DNA from: Ixodes scapularis
Lineage: Eukaryota; Arthropoda; Arachnida; Ixodida; Ixodidae
Assembly (NCBI RefSeq): GCF_016920785.2
Contig: NW_024609948.1
Coordinates: forward strand, 186,001 to 250,000
DNA length: 64,000 nucleotides
Direction: 5' to 3'
Position 1 is the stretch's first letter; the number at the start of each line of letters is the position of its first letter. The notes under the pieces were generated by a model. The model ran no database searches, had not been told where the DNA came from, and saw only the letters and a list, made by a program, of their open reading frames with translations. Below are positions 12,187 to 20,603 of the stretch, one piece after another. The position numbers and the translations under genes are program-made.

Positions 12187-12525
12187 ACACGTTGGACATC
12201 TTCCACACTTTGACACCGGATAACTGGATGAACGAGGATTTACATTTACTTCAGAGGTCACACTCGCCGCTTCCTCACCGTCGAGCAGCAGGATCAGCTG
12301 GCGACAAGCCGCGTATGAAAGGCTCGAGCATCAACAGCTCAAGTGCACTCGGTGCCGATGCGGGCGATGCGGGTTTCTGTCAACCGCTAGCCCAGCACAG
12401 ACCGTGACCGTTCCAGCTCTTCGTCATGACGCGGTGTTGCAGAAAGCAGCGTATAATACCACTACACGGACCACCGAAACGAACGCACTATTATTGTAAA
12501 TCTTGGCTTGTGATTGCGCCTAAAT
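12187..12525 (+). repeat. Decayed internal duplication, copy 1
   Basis: This segment is similar to 13155-13465. Shared words include atcttccacactttga against atcttccacattttga, gcgggtttct in both, and cttggcttgtgattgcgc against cttggcttgtggttgcgc, in the same order. The two copies lie about 950 bp apart inside the CACTA-type element. Confidence 0.6.
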
Positions 12526-13154
12526 TTGTAAATAATCTTATTCTTTTTTCTGGAGACGCAAACGAAGGGCATAACAAAATCGTTTGCATATTCCGCATAC
12601 CTCGCAAAAGCATCAGTCACCTTGCGAGAAGCGCAAAACACGGTGTCCGCACCGTCCTGACTTCCCAGTCTTTTACCTGCTTTAGAGCAGTTTGTACCTG
12701 TTAGTAGGTACGTCTACTGAAACTGCAACTTGAAACTTGGGGCAGTGCCTGAGGGAAAAGAGACAAATTCGGGCCTCTTCCCAATGTAAAGAAAAACCAC
12801 TATGTTATCTACGTAAAAAATTGGTCTCAGTTCATGCATCTGTGGGCAGGTAGAAAATCTTGCCCTAGTTTATTCACACCGCATGATGAGCGCAACAAAC
12901 TCACACGAGTCACACGAGATTTACAGGAAAACATCGGTGGTGACTTAAGTTTCCCTGAAATTCTGTATAACCGGTCGTTTGCGGGACCGAATCATCTACT
13001 CGAGCGGTGTACATCGCTGTGCGAACACGTCGCTGTGCAAATGCAGTCTAACGACACGAAGCATAGAAACGGCAGATTTAGGGAAACTATCCGAAGTCCC
13101 TTGTTCAATTAAAACGACGTAATTTTGTTGAAAACGTCCGCAGCATTTTACTCA

Positions 13155-13465
13155 CGGTATGCGTCGGGAATCTTCCACATTTTGAAACGGAACGAAGGAA
13201 GATTTACTTTTAAGAACGCTCGCTGCGTCCTCCCCGACCAGCTGGACCTGATCAGCTGACGACGACGGGGCTAAACCCGTCAAATGCAACCCCACAACAA
13301 CCAATATGAGCTCCGCGTTAGTGCGGGTTTCTACCTACAAGCACCGCACCACACACCACGAACGTTTCGGCCCTTTCTCGCATCGCCGTGTTGCTCCAGA
13401 CAGAACGAGATCGCCGAAGAACGCAGCGCTGTCGTGAACCTTGGCTTGTGGTTGCGCACTCGTGG
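13155..13465 (+). repeat. Decayed internal duplication, copy 2
   Basis: This is the partner of 12187-12525, with the same order of shared words and substantial divergence. The overlapping open frames at 13284-13848 have no recognised domain and are not called as genes. Confidence 0.6.
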
Positions 13466-14333
13466 ACCCTGTGACTCCCCTCGCTTTCAAAGCACACACG
13501 ACGAATGGTACTTTCCGTCTTCCGGGAACATCACAGGGGCACTTCTCCGGTCACGTCTTCACTATGTGCTCGCAAACTGCGAAGCTCTATGCGAAGCTTC
13601 TCGCGTCCCGTCAAACCAAAACAATAGCGGCTGCCAGAAATTTCTCCGGTCAAACAAAAAGAACGAAAGCCAACCGGCTCTTGCTTCCACCGTACATCGA
13701 CGTCGCGTTTGCGCCATGGCCAGATCGGCCAGATCGCTTGCAGTTGAAGCAGTTGAAGGTTGAAGCAAAAACGAAACCAACTGCAATGTCACGTGTTCAC
13801 ATCGAAGACACGCTTTTTATATCCATTTTAACTGTTTTGAACGAATAATTGGACCCATGACTTTATTTGTGGTGTGTAAGAAACTATTATCAAGAGCCCT
13901 AAACTAAATGCAAATATGGGCGACATGAGGGAAGCCGCATTGCCATCGACCAGAAAATGGCGGCGGTCCACGGTAAGCGCGGGTTTCGCCAACGTCCCTC
14001 GACATGGCGTAATTGCTTTTGGTGCATATCTGTTTCTGAGACATGTTTCTTTCCGCGGCATTTGTCTCGACGGTCCTTTCTAAGTGTGTCCCCAAGCATT
14101 CCGGTGCTTCGATAGCCGGCAATGCCGCGGTCGTCGCCGGAGGCGATGCGTGTTATCGAGGTCGGCTACACGGTTATGCCTGTATGACCGAACCAAAACA
14201 CGTTTTTTACAACCTCGCATGATATCTGAACGTATTATCCGTTACTCATCGTGTAAATTTATGGTAATTTGTGTAAATAGCGTGTTTTTCACCCCAAATA
14301 TTCACCAAATACACGGCACTTGCTAACAGTGCA

Positions 14334-15444
14334 GGTACTCGTCGATTTCCCGAGGCCGTTCACCATAACGGGGTCGCGGGTCGTTCGGGCGGAACCCGCG
14401 CAGCCCGAGTCGACGGTATGGGCATCGGCGGTAGGTGTGGTCTGCTTCCCCGCAGTGGAAGCACAGAGGGCGTTGGTCAGGCGTTCGCCACACGTCGGTC
14501 TTTCGGGGTACGCGGGGCTCCGTGCAGGCGTACTGGACTTGGTCGTCGTGGCGTGGGTCGTGCTGCGGCGCAGGAGACTGACGTCGGGGCGGCGCGACAT
14601 TGGCGCGAGTAGGAGGCGGTGGCCGTTGGGCCACTGCGGCGTAAGTTAGTGTGGGTTCTTCGGGGACTGCCACGCTGATGGGAACCTCTGGTTGGATTGC
14701 TCTCTGCACTTCTTCCCGTACGACCTCGGCGATGGAGATCGAGGCGGGGCGATCAGAGTCAGGTAGAATTTGCCGGAGCTCTTGCCGGACGATTTCCCGG
14801 ACAATTTCACGAAGGTTGTCAGGGCGGATGTGGCCCTCGTCGATTCGGGAAGATGCCAGCGTCGATGCAACAGGCGTGTCGGCGATTCGGTTGTAGTGGC
14901 TGGCTCGGGCTTGCAGGGCACGCTCGATGTTTGTTGCCTCGGCGACAAAATCTTCGACAGTTGTCGGAGGGCTGCGGGCGAGGCCACCAAAGATGTTTTC
15001 TCTCACGCCCTGCATGAGGATTCATAGCTTTTTCTCTTCTGTAGCCCGAGGGTCGGCGCGGGCGCTCAGCCGCAGGACGTCCTCTACGAAGCCGGTGACA
15101 CTCTCGTTGGGGCCCTGGGTTCTGGTTCGCAGTAGGTCCTCGGCTCTCTCTCGGCGGTGGTGGTTGATGAATGTAGCCTTGAGATCGGCCTTGAAAATGT
15201 CCCACGACGTCAGGGAGGACTCATGATTTTTGTACCAGTGCTTGGCGGTCCCCAGAAGCGAAAAATAGACATTGTGCAGGCGCTGCTCGTCGGTCCAGCA
15301 GTTGTGGCGTGCAACGCGTTCATAATCGTCAATCCAGTCTTCGACGTCTTCGTGCTGCTCGCCGTGGAATGGAGCAGCCGTCCGCGGTACGACGGGCAGG
15401 TGAACGACGGCAAGAGCGGCCGGGGTCTCCGACTGGTTGGCCAT
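14334..15444 (-). pseudogene. Gypsy gag, nonsense-mutated and interrupted
   Basis: The frame starts MANQSETPAALAVV at 15444. It has a retrotransposon gag core with the segment FSLLGTAKHWYK and ends in a CCHC zinc knuckle (CFHCGEADHTYRRC) near 14400. An in-frame TGA at 15022-15024 splits it, with the same frame continuing below. At about 14333 the CACTA-type insertion cuts the frame, which resumes at 10653. Confidence 0.9.
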
Positions 15445-15637
15445 CGTCGTCCTTCTGGTTTGCTTGGTCTTGGTTGGCAGCAGTCCGTATTCCAGGTCTA
15501 GGAACTGGATGTGGCGACTTACTCAGGTCTCGGTGGTGTCTTCGTTGGGTACTCGGGAGCTTGGGTTCGGACTCGTACTGCGGGAACTCGGAGGGGTGCG
15601 CTGCACGAACATGCGGTACCCCAGACATCCACCAGAA

Positions 15638-16053
15638 TGTCACGGGTGGTGACCAGAATAACAATAAATCAACAGGAAGAAATAAACGTTTAATGTGGCG
15701 AACTTGTGCCCAAAACAAAAAGGGAATAGAAAATAGTAATAAAGCGTCGCGTCGAAGTCGGCGAGACAGCAGAGTCGAGTGTTGGGGCGAAACTGACTCC
15801 GCTCGCCTTGCGGAATCCCTTATGTACCCTCGTGGGTTTCTGGATCGTTCGGCGAAGAAGGTTCGGCGCGTAGAACATTCTAACCTCGAATCAGCAAGAC
15901 AGTTCTCGAATTCACCAGAACATCACATTACAGTGTCAACAAAAATGTGTAGCCGCGGCCAGGAATCCAACCCTGGCCTTCTGCGTGGAAGGCAAGCGCG
16001 ATAACCGTTATGCCACGCGCACGCTGCCTACTTGGCCAGCTGCGCGCGCGGCA
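15638..16053 (-). repeat. 5' LTR of the gypsy element
   Basis: This is the partner of 6477-6896, with GTGACA at its inner end and TGCCGC at the outer end. The target duplication ATAT follows at 16054-16057. Its outer 48 bp plus the flank are tandemly duplicated (see 16006-16135). Confidence 0.9.
15950..16024 (-). other. tRNA-Gly-like sequence inside the LTR, second copy
   Basis: This is the same tRNA-like segment as 6792-6867. The A-box-like TGGCATAACGG is kept, while the B box has one change (GGTTGGATTCC). Presence in both LTRs shows it was part of the element before it inserted here. Confidence 0.55.
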
Positions 16054-16135
16054 ATATATAAAAATAACACCGTTATGCCACGCGCACGCTGCCTACTTGG
16101 CCAGCTGCGCGCGCGGCAATATATAAAAATAACAC
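16006..16135. repeat. 65 bp tandem duplication across the LTR/flank junction
   Basis: Two identical 65 bp units (16006-16070 and 16071-16135) start cgttatgccacgcgcacg and end ataaaaataacac. Each carries the LTR end and 17 bp of flanking host DNA, so the duplication happened after the element inserted. Confidence 0.9.
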
Positions 16136-16214
16136 AATAACGGGAGGAACTGACCCAAAAAAAAGATTACGCTATGTACACAGCACTGTCGGCGTATGAA
16201 GGAACCGGGCGGCT

Positions 16215-16364
16215 TCAGAAGGCCGGGGCGAGGCTCCCGCCAAAGGTCTTGAGGAGGTTTTGGAGGAAAATCATGTCCTCCCTCCTCAGGGTCTGTCTCT
16301 TGGCGTGGAGGGAACACAGGTAACTCGCAGACAGGAAGTTAGTCACGAACTGCTCCGACGCGTC
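16215..16364 (-). CDS. CenH3 candidate, last exon (alpha 2 to stop)
   Basis: This exon encodes 49 residues plus TGA. It aligns with H3 residues 94 to 133 without a gap: ASE, LC, HAKR, T118 and D123 are identical. H3 ends shortly after alpha 3, while this protein has a short different tail (GGSLAPAF). The acceptor CTCTTTTCCAG precedes GACGCGTCG. The stop codon is about 160 bp from the 5' LTR of the gypsy element. Confidence 0.78.
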   Translation of the reverse strand, partial: DASEQFVTNFLSASYLCSLHAKRQTLRREDMIFLQNLLKTFGGSLAPAF

Positions 16365-19300
16365 CTGGAAAAGAGGTGACGCCCGTCAAACGCCAACGAA
16401 TCGAGGCGATGCGTTAGAACTGGGACAGGCCCACAATTTTAATGTCGAAAAATTTACGGCTCACATTTTTTATATCGTTTCTATTGGCAAAAGAGGAGAA
16501 AATGTGCCACCTTCGTTCAGAATGCTGCAAATTTGCTGCATACGGTAGAATCTCGATGATACGACGACGGTTCGTCCGAATTTCGGTAAGATACGATTTT
16601 TCGAAATTCCCGGCAGAAGTTCGTTAAGACTAATCTATTACGTTTCGGGATAGTCCGAATGCTTTCTCGGCCGCGGAGGATCATGTGAACGATCATCAAC
16701 AACCTTTACACATCCTGCGGGACGGCATCACTTGACTCCTACGACTGTAGCACGCTTTTTGAGTCATTTCTCTCGCCGTTCTTTCTATGTACGCACCATG
16801 CAATCCCGATAACCGTAGGTGCGTTCCAAAATTCGAAAACACACCCACGTCCACCGCTGCTCTGTGTTGTCGCGTGATGAGAATTTGGCTCGCTGGAGTA
16901 ACTCGCGTTTGCTCACTCAAGGGTTGCTGCTTTATATTTATTGTCACGCGATAAATGAGTTTCAGCAACTCTGACTGACTTGAGTAAACGTGAGAAATGA
17001 CGTTTGGAATTGACGTTGATTGTGGAATCAACCCTTATGTAACGGCTTCCGCAAGTGTGAATTCACAAATCCTACAGTGGCTGCTCCTCCGGAACCAGAC
17101 GAAAACTTGAGAATTGACGACCGAGACCTGCGCTTTATGCTGAGAAATCGGCCTTCGATTTCGTTACCGCAGATGACAGCCTCGCTACTTGCGGATTAAG
17201 GACTGCCGAGGCAATCGTTGAGGAAGTGACAGCATTGCAAGGACGGTGAAGTAGCGGAGATGATGACGGCGACGTAAACTAATGACAAGCAGCCACCGAC
17301 GACTGCTGAAACACTGCATGCTCTCGATGTGCTGTGCCGCATAGTGAGCCCGAGATCAAGGTCAGCAATGACAGGTACGCTCGTTCTTCCGTGCTCCAAA
17401 AGTGCCTTTTGGGTGACATCGGAAAAAGAAGGCTCAGAAGAACATTATCGACTTCTTTCGATGGGAGTGTGACCAATGAATTGGAAGTAGCCCCCCCTTT
17501 GGTTTCACATAGTCATGTGACTTGATTTTTTGTTAGTATGAATTATGGACGATACAAATATCTCCTGCGATCCCTCGAGATTCATATCATCGATCTTCTA
17601 CTGCAATTGCAAAAAACAAAACCATATTTTTTTTTTTTTTAATTTGCAGTCTTGTGTGGTTGTCATCGGAACTATGGCGTGACCTTTTTCGCGGCGCCAT
17701 CTATCCATCTATCGGAAATAAAGGAAACCGTTTCCTCTCCTTCGCTACCTTCAACGTCTTCCCCCGCGGCAAGCCGTCCCACCTCGATACCTCGACGATG
17801 GCAAGTGTGGCCTTGAAAAGTCGACCAACGGGCAGGGAAGGCTGCTGGTCCCAAAGACGACACCGAAACTCACTCGAAACACTTCTACTTGTTCAATCTC
17901 TTTGTAGATTAAAAACTAGCGCACACAAGAAAGAAAGAGTTCCCGCTCCTCATATTATGGTTGGTCTCGACTAATTCCCACAATTAATTGGCCAAAGTTA
18001 GAAAATCGTTGCACCGCCTCTTGAAAGGGGAGACGCTGCTCTTTCACGTAATGGAGGACTGGCGGTCGGGTCTGTTAGTGCACGGTGGCTCGGAGAGCGT
18101 AGAGCACAAGCTCGCACAGCAAGACCCAAGGTTCCTGGGTCTTGTGATCCTCCCCTCTCCTGCCCGTTTCGATCTGGACGAGCATCCTACCGGCGTGCGG
18201 TCGTGTTTCGCCAAGCGAAGTATGCCGAAGACCCAAGGCTAGCAGTGGTATCGACTAAATAGGCCACGTAGGTTGATTCAGTCACAGGCCTACCTGGCCT
18301 ACGACTGAATAGGCATGTATTGACGAAAAAAGGACTACCGTAAAATCCGAAGAGATGTCCCACCCGAGAAAGGTAACCCACCCCCATTTCTGGCTCGAGG
18401 TGCTATTTCATTTGAAACACCGAAAGATGGCCCCCTCCTAGTAATCGTAGTTTCGGATCAATGATGACCGTGGCGTAAATGCGTCTAGTTAGCTATGGCG
18501 AGACATAAGCCAACACTGCTGATTGGATTAGTCGTCTTTGCTTCATTGCCCCTTGCCGCGATAACAACTTTGACAGGGACACACAATCAAAAAATAGCAT
18601 TTATTCAACTTGCCCCAACTGCACACCAAAAGCTAGCCCACCCCTCATTTCCACCCAATTTTCTAACTATTTTAGGTGGGCTATCTCTCAGGACTTTACG
18701 GCATGTGGGCCAACGTCGACGGGGCGCCACGACGGCGACCAAAAGACGAGGCAGGCTTACCTGTAGCACCGGCAAGGCGAGCCTCTGCATGTAGCGGTCG
18801 GAGCGACTGGGGGCCAAACCTTGCAGTATCTCCCTCACCACCCGCGCAAATGACAGCCGCGGAATGAGGGGCCGCGTGGTCCTCTAAATTTGCTTAGAAG
18901 ACACTTAACGGTCGTCTCGGAAAGAAGCTATGCATTTATTAATTTTACCGCTAAACCTGGCGGGAAATGCACCGACGGGCAGATGGATGGGCGAAATCTT
19001 CCGACTGATGGAGCTCCGTTGAAAAGCATTCCGCACCTTCAAAAAAAGAACTCTAGCAATTTCTGCAGTTAGGCAAATCAATACCAAATAAACACACAAA
19101 ACAAGCTCTTTTTGCATTGTTGTGCCAAAGGCAGACTTAACACAGAATGCATTGCATACTGCTTCACAATGAAACTGCCGGAAAGACTCTGCACGCATCT
19201 TGCGCCTCGACGGCACGAATGTTGTCGTGCGCTACGTCTCTGCAAGAGAGCCCCGCCAAAAGCGGAGTAAGCTACGCCCGCGCACCGAAAGTGGTCTTGA

Positions 19301-19552
19301 AGTGGCAATGAACACACCGCCGCTGGAACAGCGCCCTTCTGCGATGCCATCGGGCGGAAATCGAGGGACCATTTTTCTTTGGACGCGGTAAATGCGCCGA
19401 TCGGGGAACCGTTTTGGACGCCCTGGTGGGAGTAAACTGCGAAGTTCGCGCACGCAATCGACAACTAAAACTTACCCGCCTGCTACAATCTCTTAAAATT
19501 ATGCGATTTCTCGTTTGTTTGAGCAGTATTTTTGGTCCGCGGCGGGCCGTAG
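16215..19552 (-). CDS. Divergent histone H3 variant, CenH3/CENP-A candidate (partial gene, three exons found)
   Basis: Exons on the minus strand are 19552-19476, 18883-18761 and 16364-16215, joined in frame (phase 0 at both resolved junctions) with donors GTAAGT and GTAAGC and acceptors TTTTCAG, ATTTAG and TTTTCCAG. The product matches the histone H3 fold in order: a basic stretch and alpha-N-like IILRDCSRR; alpha 1 with LIPRLSFARVVREI (H3: LIRKLPFQRLVREI); loop 1; alpha 2 with DASEQF and LCSLHAKR (H3: LCAIHAKR); alpha 3 with REDMIFLQNLL. Loop 1 is three residues longer than in H3; a longer loop 1 is a known CENP-A trait. Sequence divergence is far above that of any canonical H3. CenH3 replaces H3 in centromeric nucleosomes. 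The N-terminal tail exon was not found: the first exon found begins with 2 nt of a split codon. A diverged non-centromeric H3 variant or a recent pseudogene are the alternatives. Confidence 0.75.
16365..18760 (-). other. Intron of the CenH3 candidate (2.4 kb)
   Basis: The intron begins GTAAGC (minus strand, next to 18761) and ends TTTTCCAG (next to 16364). It contains a partial copy of the TTAA-type MITE near 17880-18026. Open frames inside (for example 17654-17974) have no domain. Confidence 0.6.
17880..18026 (-). mobile_element. Diverged fragment of the 3900-4487 MITE
   Basis: Read on the minus strand it starts GGCGGTGCAACGATTTT and continues ACTTTGGCCAAT, then has CATAAT and GCGCTAGTTTTTA, in the same order as the left half of the element at 3900-4020. 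The other end was not identified. Confidence 0.5.
18761..18883 (-). CDS. CenH3 candidate, middle exon (alpha 1 and loop 1)
   Basis: The exon is exactly 41 codons, phase 0 at both ends. It encodes TTRPLIPRLSFARVVREI, then a loop and ALPVLQ, matching H3 from about S57 to Q93 (STELLIRKLPFQRLVREI to VMALQ). Between the F78 position and the final Q there are 18 residues against 15 in H3 and 17 in human CENP-A. An in-frame TAG directly upstream of the acceptor means it must be joined by splicing. Confidence 0.78.
19476..19552 (-). CDS. CenH3 candidate, upstream exon (tail end and alpha-N)
   Basis: The 77 nt exon lies between CTGTTTTCAG and GTAAGT. Only one frame is open and it is the frame that joins phase 0 to the next exon: a basic stretch (TARRGPKILLKQTRNR) followed by IILRDCSRR. 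This corresponds loosely to the H3 end of tail and alpha-N (PGTVALREIRRY). Alignment here is weaker than in the other two exons. Confidence 0.6.
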
Positions 19553-20379
19553 CTGAAAACAGTTCCGAGAGATTAAAATTAACTTCTTTGGGGAGAGGGG
19601 ATTTTTAAAAACCCTTAGCTTTTTAGGGAACATCGAGACAATGTGTACAGGGTTTCCCAGATTACTTGCATCAAACTTTAAAACAAAGCAAACGGAGTCC
19701 TCCAGGGAAGTAAAACCAACTGCACGTCGTTAGCAAGCGTCTTAACATAGTTGCCGCATTTTTCTCGATCTGCCCAATTATTCGGTCGATTAAGACTAAT
19801 TAGCAAACTTCAGTTTGTGAATTGGAAAGCGCCCCGTGTCTTTTAGATTTGGTACAAGTCATCCCAGACGCCTGAAATATATATCTTTTAACCTGTTTAC
19901 AATCCACGCACTAAATACTCGCAAATGGCGTTCATTTACACCTACGCAACGACGCGTTTGATTGCACGGTGCCCCACACGCCGTACAAAAATCACAGGAA
20001 GTCGCTGTTGCCGGGTGCCATTAAAGGGGCCCTCCGGAGCGTTCTGCGATGGTCTATATATGGCGGTAACTCAATCTATGGGTCCTAAGGATCCTAAAAA
20101 TCGTAAAATTACATTCATGCGCGGCGGATTTCCCTATTAAAATTGCTATCAAAGTCCCCGGCAGGCCCCCCTTTCTGAGATGACCCCGGAAAACGGGAGG
20201 GGCATCTCTTTACGCATCAGCCAATGGCAATCGAAGGATTCCAGTGTCACTACGCGTCACCGACCGCCGACCCGCGGAGGAATCTCTCCAACGCGCGGAC
20301 CGTCGTCAAGGGGCCCGGACCAAAGTTGCCCGGACTTTGTGCTCAGCATTCGTCGTTCGTCGCATCCCACGGTCGCGCT
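19553..20379. promoter_or_regulatory. Interval between divergent host genes
   Basis: This 827 bp separates the first CenH3-candidate exon found (minus) from the ATG of the P2X7-domain gene (plus). It should hold the missing 5' CenH3 exon(s), untranslated leaders and possibly a shared promoter. No TATA box or initiator could be fixed by eye. Confidence 0.35.
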
Positions 20380-20603
20380 ATGGACCTTTCGGACCTAACG
20401 TCTCTAGAGCTCGAAATCCTGGAACGGAGAGCTGACATGGGTGCCATATCCTATGATTCGACCCCGATGCGCGACGTCGACGAACGCAGCGCCGCGGGCA
20501 CCGACTGTGGCAACGACGAACGGCCGCGCCGCGGTGAAGCGAGTCCGCAAGAGCTGGAAGACGCACCCGATGATGGAATCGGGCGGCTTGGGAACACGGA
20601 CTG
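20380..20603 (+). CDS. P2X7-domain protein, exon 1
   Basis: ATG at 20380 is the most plausible start, although the frame is open further upstream to 20224. The exon ends inside the Trp codon of GNTDW with donor GTACGT. The 62 nt intron 20604-20665 is short. Read-through into it diverges from the family at once, which supports splicing. Confidence 0.8.

Larger units (their letters stand above)
10654..14331. mobile_element. CACTA-type (EnSpm-like) non-autonomous element inserted in gypsy gag
   Basis: The ends are CACTGTTAGCAA and TTGCTAACAGTG (12 bp TIR beginning CACTG), with a 2-3 bp (CA or GCA) duplication. Removing it restores a continuous reading frame across the gypsy gag, which fixes both borders. 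The subterminal 250 bp at each end is crowded with ACACG/CGTGT words, as in CACTA elements. The 3.7 kb interior has no transposase frame and contains a decayed duplication (12187-12525 and 13155-13465). Confidence 0.8.
6477..16053 (-). mobile_element. Ty3/gypsy LTR retrotransposon, defective
   Basis: This is a minus-strand Ty3/gypsy element. The two LTRs (6477-6896 as 3' LTR, 15638-16053 as 5' LTR) begin TGCCGC and end GTGACA in element sense. ATAT flanks both sides (6473-6476, 16054-16057), a typical 4 bp target duplication. A candidate primer-binding site starts TGGTGGATGTC about 3 nt inside the 5' LTR (near 15635). Gag is followed by a pol in the order protease, RT, RNase H, integrase; no env is seen between the integrase end (6963) and the 3' LTR. 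Gag carries a CACTA-type insertion (10654-14331). Several stops and frameshifts make it inactive. A purine tract before the 3' LTR is not evident. Confidence 0.93.

Noticed and set aside
14320..15500. Plus-strand frames opposite gypsy gag
   Set aside because: They are the reverse side of a recognisable gag with a zinc knuckle.
16371..16440. Reading through the acceptor to extend the last CenH3-candidate exon upstream
   Set aside because: The H3 alignment starts exactly after CTCTTTTCCAG and the middle exon supplies the preceding residues in phase.
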